55,376 nucleotides of DNA from an uncultured bacterium (GTDB lineage Bacteria > Bacillota > Clostridia > Lachnospirales > Lachnospiraceae): positions 1-55,376 of the forward strand of contig CAJMQE010000016.1 of assembly GCA_905215405.1 (NCBI GenBank), written 5' to 3'. Within the stretch, counting starts at the first letter, position 1, and each line of letters opens with the position of its first letter. Below, one piece after another: positions 49,745 through 55,376 of this stretch. The notes beneath the pieces were generated by a model. That model did not search any database, had not been told where the DNA came from, and saw only the letters and a program-made list of their open reading frames with translations. The position numbers and the translations under genes are program-made.

Positions 49745-51262
49745 TTAAATTATGTTAACGCCGATTTTCTTACATATACCATCAATGCACCGCAATAATT
49801 CATCATCGGTGATTGCTGTCACACGTCCACCTTCATATTCGGCATCGACCCATTTCTTAACCTCTGTAACAAGTTCACAGTTCTTATCTACCTTTCTTTC
49901 CTCTTTCAGCTGGAAGTACGTATTGATCCAGTGAGCGATTCCTGCAAGGCCTGATGTATTAGACACTGCTACCATAACTGGTCGGTTAAGTAATTTGTCT
50001 GTATTAAATATATTATAAATCTCTTCATTTTTCAAGAGTCCATCTGCATGAATTCCTGCACGGGTAACATTGAAGCTCTTTCCAACAAATGGTGTTCTGG
50101 ATGGAACTGCATATCCAATTTCTTTTTCATAATACTCTGCAAGTTCTGTGATGACTGTTGTATCCATGCCATCTAGTGTTCCTTTCAGCTGTGCATATTC
50201 AAAGACCATAGCTTCCAATGGTGTATTACCTGTTCTTTCCCCGATACCAAAAAGGGAACAGTTAACACCACAGGCACCATATAACCAGGCTGTTGTTGAA
50301 TTGACAACTGCTTTATAAAAATCATTGTGTCCATGCCATTCCAGATTCTCTGATGGTACATTTGCATGTGTGACCAGTCCATAGATAATTCCCTGTACAG
50401 AACGTGGAATAACTGCACCTGAGAAGTTTACTCCATATCCCATGGTATCACAGGCACGAATTTTGACTGGGATCTGATATTCATCCTGCAGTTTCATCAG
50501 TTCCAGACAAAATGGAATAACAAATCCATAGATATCCGCTCTTGTAATATCCTCCAGATGACATCTTGGGCTGATTCCAGTCTCCAGACATTCTCTGACA
50601 ATATTCAGGTAATGTTCCATACATTCTTTTCTGGTCATCTTCATTTTATAGAAAATGTGGTAATCAGAACAACTTACCAGGATTCCTGTTTCTTTCATAC
50701 CGATATCTTTTACCAGCTGGAAATCCTTTTTATTTGCTCTGATCCAGCTCGTGATCTTTGGAAATTCATAACCTCTTTCCATACATTTGTATACGGCATC
50801 TCTGTCCTTCTTGCTATACAGGAAGAACTCAGATGCTCTGATAATTCCCTTAGGGCCGCCAAGTTTATGAAAATAATCATACATAGTTAAAATCTGTTCT
50901 GGTAAATATGGTGTTCTTGACTGCTGGCCATCACGGAAAGTGGTATCTGTGATCCAGATATCGTCTGGCATATTATGAGGTACTACTCTGTTGTTGAACG
51001 CAACCTTAGGAACTTCATCATACGGAAACAGATTACGATACACATTTGGTACATCCGTATCTACCAAGTGGTAAAAATGTTCTTCGAGTTCCAATAAATT
51101 TGTATGTTTGTTCATATGTACTGGTCTATTATCCATAACCTTAACCCTGGGCCCAAATTCGTGTATAAGTGTGAAAGATTGTTCATTTGGGCTGCCTTTC
51201 AGTAGAATTTTTCTTTCACTTTGTTTTAGTGTATTTGTGTAACCATGTATAATTGTATACAA
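49745..51262 (-). CDS. DRE-TIM metallolyase: candidate Re-citrate synthase or isopropylmalate synthase homologue
   Basis: The HMGL-like TIM barrel shows WITDTTFRDGQQSR (103-116, metal/general-acid site), the HGHND metal motif in LEWHGHNDFYKAV (about 306-318) and GIGERTGNTPLEA. Enzymes of this shape in clostridia include the Re-face citrate synthase as well as isopropylmalate and homocitrate synthases; sequence alone does not decide. The regulatory C-terminal domain of leucine-pathway LeuA is missing. The first 45 residues look coding, but the earliest start is TTG (51262) with AAAAGG 5 nt upstream, inside a perfect palindrome. ATG 51136 is the first ATG. Confidence 0.75.
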   Translation of the reverse strand: MYTIIHGYTNTLKQSERKILLKGSPNEQSFTLIHEFGPRVKVMDNRPVHMNKHTNLLELEEHFYHLVDTDVPNVYRNLFPYDEVPKVAFNNRVVPHNMPDDIWITDTTFRDGQQSRTPYLPEQILTMYDYFHKLGGPKGIIRASEFFLYSKKDRDAVYKCMERGYEFPKITSWIRANKKDFQLVKDIGMKETGILVSCSDYHIFYKMKMTRKECMEHYLNIVRECLETGISPRCHLEDITRADIYGFVIPFCLELMKLQDEYQIPVKIRACDTMGYGVNFSGAVIPRSVQGIIYGLVTHANVPSENLEWHGHNDFYKAVVNSTTAWLYGACGVNCSLFGIGERTGNTPLEAMVFEYAQLKGTLDGMDTTVITELAEYYEKEIGYAVPSRTPFVGKSFNVTRAGIHADGLLKNEEIYNIFNTDKLLNRPVMVAVSNTSGLAGIAHWINTYFQLKEERKVDKNCELVTEVKKWVDAEYEGGRVTAITDDELLRCIDGICKKIGVNII

Positions 51263-51268
51263 TTATAC
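51247..51268 (-). promoter_or_regulatory. Perfect 22-bp palindromic operator (GntR/FadR-like)
   Basis: Two 11-bp arms meet at a TTGTATACAA core. TTGACA at 51275-51280 followed at 17 bp by TACAAT (51252-51257) would place a promoter exactly over the palindrome. The TTG start codon of the synthase also lies in it. A related TGTATA-N6-TATACA element is at 51392-51409. Confidence 0.7.
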
Positions 51269-51349
51269 CTTTTCTGTCAAGCGTTAAACTGCTAAATTGT
51301 TCAAAAAATTAAGTTCTTATCAGACAAGTCTTTAACCAAACAGCGTATT

Positions 51350-51380
51350 ATCAACATTTTCTTTAAATAAAAATGTTGAT
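51350..51380 (-). promoter_or_regulatory. 11-bp inverted repeat upstream of the synthase
   Basis: ATCAACATTTT and AAAATGTTGAT flank a 9-nt spacer. No T run follows on either strand, so it looks like an operator or leader stem rather than a terminator. Confidence 0.45.
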
Positions 51381-51407
51381 CGGATTATAAATGTATATTT
51401 AATTATA

Positions 51408-51492
51408 CAAAAAAAAAAGCGCCGTACTCGAAACGATTCCATACTGTTTTTCTACCCTATGGAATGCATTCGATTCTGTACGACGCTTTTCA
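51408..51492 (-). terminator. Terminator after the SH3-domain protein gene
   Basis: AAAAGCGTCGTAC and CGAATGCATTCCATA pair with TATGGAATCGTTTCG and GTACGGCGCTTTT, followed by about twelve T on the minus strand. Confidence 0.9.
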
Positions 51493-51503
51493 TTACTATC
51501 TAT

Positions 51504-52337
51504 TTAGTTTATAAGATAACTGCTGATTGCATAAAGGACCTGTCCCTGATATTCGATTCTGGACCAGCCACGTTCACTCATACCAATTCTGGAAACATAT
51601 TCTCCATTCTTTATAGTCGCGACAATCGTATCAGAGGATTCGCTGCTTGGAACCGTCCTCAGATTCGTTTCGATCTTTGCCGTAACAGAGTCTTCATGTG
51701 GATAAAAGACGATACCATTGACTTCCACATTCTTTGACTTGGTAACCGGTTCCAGATCATCCGTCAGATATTGTGTCTTCGCATAAAGTGTCTGGCCACC
51801 ATAAAGTACTCTGGACCAGCCATTGCTGCCAATCCCTGTGCATTCTACCACATCGCCATTCTCAAGTGTCGCAATGCATTCTCCCTGCTCTCCAGGTACA
51901 TCACGAAGATTGGTCTCTTCTTTCGCAGTCATATTCTGACTCGTATCCGTAAATGAGACGCCAAACTCGGCATCATTGGTATCTGGACCGCTGACCGCAT
52001 TATAAGATCCATTTCCATAGCCACTGCCATTGATGCCAGGTACATATACACTCTGTCCGCCCTCTACCTGCTGACTGGCTTCCTCTGCGCTCTGATTTTG
52101 CTCAGTGGAAACTTCCTCAGAGGATGCTTCCTCTGTGCTGCTTTCTTGTGTCTCCTGCACGGTAGTCTCTTCAGCAACTGCACGTTCATTTTGTTCCTGT
52201 TTATATTTCTTTCTTGCATTCCAGTTCGCAAATACTATAATTCCTACTACAAGAATAACTACTACAAGAATTCCTCCAGCTATCTGAAATATTCTGATTC
52301 GTCTTTCCCTGACAAAATCGGGAAATTGTTGTTTCAT
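51504..52337 (-). CDS. Membrane-anchored protein with two bacterial SH3 domains
   Basis: The 277-residue product has a membrane segment at about 18-40 and a Glu/Ser/Gln-rich stalk (about 55-95). Two SH3b repeats follow, each with a TNLR-(D/T)-VP start and a GWSR-(V/I)-x-Y-x-G-Q-x-LYA core (about 140-192 and 215-275). Such domains usually bind peptidoglycan or other wall components. The signal-anchor topology places the repeats outside. A TATAAT lies upstream, and AAGGGGG stands 10 nt before the ATG. It is monocistronic. Confidence 0.85.
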   Translation of the reverse strand: MKQQFPDFVRERRIRIFQIAGGILVVVILVVGIIVFANWNARKKYKQEQNERAVAEETTVQETQESSTEEASSEEVSTEQNQSAEEASQQVEGGQSVYVPGINGSGYGNGSYNAVSGPDTNDAEFGVSFTDTSQNMTAKEETNLRDVPGEQGECIATLENGDVVECTGIGSNGWSRVLYGGQTLYAKTQYLTDDLEPVTKSKNVEVNGIVFYPHEDSVTAKIETNLRTVPSSESSDTIVATIKNGEYVSRIGMSERGWSRIEYQGQVLYAISSYLIN

Positions 52338-52441
52338 TATGCATATGCCCCCTTCGGATCAATTTTATCCATATATAGTTAGATTATACACCTCTTGTAC
52401 AAGCTTTATGACATTTTTATTAGCATGATGCAATTATTAAT

Positions 52442-53734
52442 TCACAAAATCCCTGCAAACACATTTTCCAATCCCGCCTGTGCAATACGTCTGCGAATCT
52501 GTACCGGGTCTGTGCTATACACCCCTCTCTCTTTCATCCGTTGAAAAAATACTGACCCTGAAAATGTGTATTTGCCAGCTCTCCCACTTTCGCTTTCCAT
52601 TGCTTTCCTTGTAAATGCAATGGCATCTCCTATTGCAGTCGTATCCGACAATACGAGCTGCGCCTTGCCAATGCAACTGCAGACACTGTTAAAACCAGCA
52701 AGAACACCGGTCACTATAGCTTCGGTATGCCCAACCAGCAGGCCTGCCTTCTCTCCGGCACAAAACAGATTCTCTCTTTCTTTTACCTGCAGTGCATCGT
52801 TCCGCGGTGCAATTGCAAAAAAGCGCATGGAATTTGCCTTTCCTCCCGCATAGGGGTCTTCATAACGGGCATTTTCAAATCCGCTGATCTGATGCAGCAG
52901 TTCCAATGGGTAAAAAGGGGTCATCAGCTTTGCGTGTCCAGTATCCAGTATTACAAGGTTATCCCTGAACTGTGGCAACGCATACTGCTGACAGCACTTG
53001 ATTTTCAGGTGATCCTGTCTGAGCGTATCCGGCACCGGGACTATTACAACTCCGTCCCTTGTAAGACGATTCCTGATATCTGTTGACAGTGACTCCTTAA
53101 ACAACTTGCACGCGCCACTCATTGCGCCTGTCGTACCTTCCCGATTGCTCCCACACATTTCTTTTACTCCGGAAAGCGCACTTACGGATATTCTCCCGCC
53201 AAAACTCGGACAGCGTAGAATACACATTGCACAGCCTTTGCCATACTTTGTACAGTTATTCATCGGCCCAGCACTTCCCGTTGTGTCAATAAATGCATCT
53301 CCATGCCATTCATCCCCTTCTGCATTTTGGACACTGAGAATCCTGTTATCTTCCATTTCTACTTTTGTGATCCGGCACGTCAGGACTACCGTAACCCCAA
53401 TCTTTGAAAGGAAACGCTGGACTGCACCAGATATCGTTGCCACATCATAGAGATCCGCATGTTTATGTCCTGGAAAATCTACATTCTGATGTCTGAGATG
53501 CTTCGAAATCACCGAAAAAAGTTCCCCGCCTCCCATTGCGATCATTTCCTCTGTTGCTGTAAATCTTCCGTTATTGCGCATGATTCCACCGACCAGTCCA
53601 GTTCCAAGCAGCATATCTGTCCTTTCCAAAAGTGTCACCTGCGCTCCGAGTTTCCGTGCCTCCACCGCTGCTGCACAGCCTGACCATCCACCACCAATTA
53701 CAACGATGTTACAGCCCTTCCCAAGTTGATTCAT
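52442..53734 (-). CDS. FAD-dependent oxidoreductase (GidA-like fold)
   Basis: The 430-residue protein opens with the dinucleotide motif NIVVIGGGWSGCAAAVEARK, followed by ERTDMLLGTGLVGGIMRNNG. Near residue 170 it has KYGKGCAMCILRCPSFGGRI, three Cys in a short span, and near the end LFCAGEKAGLLVGHTEAIVTG, the second FAD contact. It is related to FAD_oxidored proteins and distantly to GidA/TrmFO. ATG 53734 has GGAGG 5-6 nt upstream. The divergent neighbour is a transporter, so oxidation of an imported organic acid is a reasonable guess, no more. Confidence 0.8.
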   Translation of the reverse strand: MNQLGKGCNIVVIGGGWSGCAAAVEARKLGAQVTLLERTDMLLGTGLVGGIMRNNGRFTATEEMIAMGGGELFSVISKHLRHQNVDFPGHKHADLYDVATISGAVQRFLSKIGVTVVLTCRITKVEMEDNRILSVQNAEGDEWHGDAFIDTTGSAGPMNNCTKYGKGCAMCILRCPSFGGRISVSALSGVKEMCGSNREGTTGAMSGACKLFKESLSTDIRNRLTRDGVVIVPVPDTLRQDHLKIKCCQQYALPQFRDNLVILDTGHAKLMTPFYPLELLHQISGFENARYEDPYAGGKANSMRFFAIAPRNDALQVKERENLFCAGEKAGLLVGHTEAIVTGVLAGFNSVCSCIGKAQLVLSDTTAIGDAIAFTRKAMESESGRAGKYTFSGSVFFQRMKERGVYSTDPVQIRRRIAQAGLENVFAGIL

Positions 53735-53878
53735 ATCTGCCTCCAACCACTAAAAAACATCTTTTCTAAAAAATACGCAACAATCCGACGCAATATTAAT
53801 ATAATTTCATATATTTATCTTATAGATGCTGTTCTTCGGTTCTGCTGATGCAAAATCGATGGCGAAAGGTGTGCTTAC

Positions 53879-55270
53879 ATGGTTTCTCTGTCAATGATCC
53901 ACTATATTTTTCTATTTATGACCGCGCTGATCCTGATTGCCCTGCTGGCAAAGAAAGAAATTGTTGTTCCATGTATAGCCGGCATTCTACTGATTGGATT
54001 TGCCTATACCAAAAATGTGATTTCTTCTATTCAGATACTCAGTACTTCTCTCGTTGCCTCTGATATTGAACTTTTTTCTGTCATACTGGTAATTGCCCTT
54101 GTCTATGCCATGTCCAAAGCAATGCAGACGACCGGTGCTGATTTATATCTGATCCGCCCTGTCCGTAAATTGATTCACAGGCCTGTCAGCGCCTTTCTTG
54201 GCATTGGCGCATGTATGTTCATTGTTTCATGGCTGATCTGGCCTTCTCCTGCCGTTGCACTCATTGGGGCTCTGCTCTTGCCTGTTACGACTGCAGCCGG
54301 ACTGCCAGCTATCTGGAGTGCCGTGTCCATGAACATATTTGGACATGGCGTGGGGCTCTCATCTGATTTCTTTATTCAGGGAGCACCTGCCATTACCGCC
54401 AAAGGGGCCGGGCTCAATGTGACCGATGTTATGTCGGCATCCCTGCCTCTCTGGCTCATCATGAGCAGCACAGTTATTCTGATCACTTTTATACGCATGC
54501 TGCACAGTTTACGAAAATCCGGCAGCAATACTACAGCTGGACCCGTCAGTAAAATAGATGCAAGCACTAAGTCCAGCGCGACAATTACCTGCTCCCATAC
54601 GATGACTGCCATTCTTTCCTGGTTGATTGTAATTTCATTTGGATGTGTCATCGCCGCTATGCTGCATTTTCAGATTATTGGCAGTGATGCGACAGCTCTG
54701 GTCGCCGGTACTGCTCTGCTCCTTACCTGTATTTTATCCTTTGCCGGCTGTGGTCCAGCTAAAGGGCTGGAAGAAATCGTCATTTTTGTGAAGGATGGAT
54801 TCATTTTTTCCATTCAGATCTTTGCTCCTGTAATCGTCATTGCCGCTTTTTTCTTCCTTGGCAGCCACGACTTTGCCTGTAAAGTACTCGGTCCCGATGC
54901 ACCAAGTATCCTCAGTGATATCAGCCTTTATCTGTCCGCTCATGTACCGATGAATAAAGGCATGATCATTTTAATAGAACTGTTTATTGGATTTCTGACC
55001 GGACTTGATGGATCTGGCTTTTCAGGCCTGCCACTTGTTGGATCTGTTGCTACAACATTTGCACAGACTACTGGCCTGAATGCTGCTACCCTTGCTGCCT
55101 TGGGACAAATAACAACGATTTGGGTCGGCGGTGGTACCATTATCCCCTGGGCTGTTGTCCCTGTTGCAGCCATTTGTAATGTTCCCCCCGCAAAGCTCGC
55201 CGCAAAAAATCTGATACCGGTTCTGATCGGTCTTGCCGTCACCTGTATTGCCGCCTTTTTCCTCCTCTGA
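53879..55270 (+). CDS. Polytopic membrane transporter, organic-anion/ion-transporter type
   Basis: The 463-residue protein has about 12 hydrophobic segments spread over its whole length and one soluble loop near 215-240. Polar motifs inside membrane regions include SWLIWPSPAVALIGALLLP, NIFGHGVGLSSDFFIQGAPA and FLTGLDGSGFSGLPLVGS. The inverted-repeat feel of the two halves and the GSGFSG and GGGT re-entrant-type loops suggest the ion-transporter superfamily. I cannot name the family or the substrate. AAAGG lies 9 nt before the ATG. It is divergent from the FAD oxidoreductase across 144 bp. Confidence 0.7.
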   Translation: MVSLSMIHYIFLFMTALILIALLAKKEIVVPCIAGILLIGFAYTKNVISSIQILSTSLVASDIELFSVILVIALVYAMSKAMQTTGADLYLIRPVRKLIHRPVSAFLGIGACMFIVSWLIWPSPAVALIGALLLPVTTAAGLPAIWSAVSMNIFGHGVGLSSDFFIQGAPAITAKGAGLNVTDVMSASLPLWLIMSSTVILITFIRMLHSLRKSGSNTTAGPVSKIDASTKSSATITCSHTMTAILSWLIVISFGCVIAAMLHFQIIGSDATALVAGTALLLTCILSFAGCGPAKGLEEIVIFVKDGFIFSIQIFAPVIVIAAFFFLGSHDFACKVLGPDAPSILSDISLYLSAHVPMNKGMIILIELFIGFLTGLDGSGFSGLPLVGSVATTFAQTTGLNAATLAALGQITTIWVGGGTIIPWAVVPVAAICNVPPAKLAAKNLIPVLIGLAVTCIAAFFLL

Positions 55271-55376
55271 TTGATTTTCTTTTACTTATAGGAACAGGTA
55301 AAAAAATATCCAGCCACTTCAAGTCAATGGTGTTAAGTTAAGGATTCAAAGAGAAGTTAGTATCGTTTGCGATATT
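55271..55376. other. Window end, no feature seen
   Basis: The last 106 bases after the transporter gene show no clear terminator, promoter or ORF. A gene could begin beyond the edge. Confidence 0.4.

Noticed and set aside
51136..51206. 24-codon leader-peptide ORF (start 51206) whose stop overlaps an ATG of the synthase
   Set aside because: The zero frame over the same DNA reads as a credible N-terminus of the synthase, so the short ORF is more likely an out-of-frame coincidence.
55271..55376. Insertion-sequence end at the window edge
   Set aside because: The last 100 bases show no inverted repeat or transposase codons that would support it.

Overview
The window looks like the chromosome of a Gram-positive, anaerobic, spore-forming clostridium of the Lachnospiraceae type. 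This is inferred from gene content and signals, not from a database match. The supporting signs are AT-rich intergenic DNA, strong GGAGG ribosome binding sites, intrinsic terminators, the monoderm order dgt-dnaG-rpoD-trmK-nif3, a stand-alone citrate lyase ligase, a candidate Re-type citrate synthase, a TIGR04086-like membrane protein, and many lipoproteins and single-pass surface proteins. Most genes lie on the minus strand.

Layout. 1-4.1 kb: tRNA-Thr(CGT), a lipoprotein with a duplicated C-terminal module, and lysR-citC plus a small conserved protein. 4.1-9.1 kb: GNAT acetyltransferase, ribosomal protein L25, DNA polymerase IV and a large membrane protein. 9.1-21.9 kb: the accessory highlight. 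A minus-strand array of about 11 kb carries an apparently complete legionaminic-acid-type pathway (legB, legC, ptmE, a NeuD-type acyltransferase, legI, legG, legF). Ahead of it lie a Maf-type glycosyltransferase, an acidic repeat protein and five tiny leaderless beta-sandwich-like proteins. A divergent GT2 glycosyltransferase completes the locus. The two divergent promoters resemble sporulation promoters (sigma-K-like on the minus strand, sigma-E-like on the plus strand). My inference is a system that glycosylates small proteins made in the mother cell and so decorates the spore surface. No flagellar gene is present.

21.9-32.3 kb: tyrA, a membrane-anchored metallo-beta-lactamase-fold protein, then the macromolecular-synthesis operon (dgt, dnaG, rpoD, trmK, nif3, TGS-domain nucleoside kinase) and a TIGR04086-like membrane protein. 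32.5-38.4 kb: a CNNM/CBS hemolysin-family protein faces a compact Tad/Flp-like pilus operon. That operon has an ATPase, one fused platform protein, three tiny pilin-like ORFs (one apparently starting at ATA) and two TadE-like proteins, with 13-bp tandem repeats in the middle and stacked inverted repeats in its leader.

38.5-43.3 kb: a non-canonical Hsp70 with a large single-pass J-like partner whose HPD motif reads HPE. 43.4-48.8 kb: cell-envelope genes (ddl, murF, a lipoprotein, a phosphodiester glycosidase-family protein). One membrane protein there is split over a -1 frameshift at an A AAA AAG heptamer. 49.0-52.3 kb: a GntR regulator and a candidate Re-citrate synthase with a perfect 22-bp operator-like palindrome over its 5' end, then an SH3-domain surface protein. 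52.4-55.3 kb: an FAD oxidoreductase and a divergent membrane transporter. Genes were identified from remembered family motifs and genome context only.
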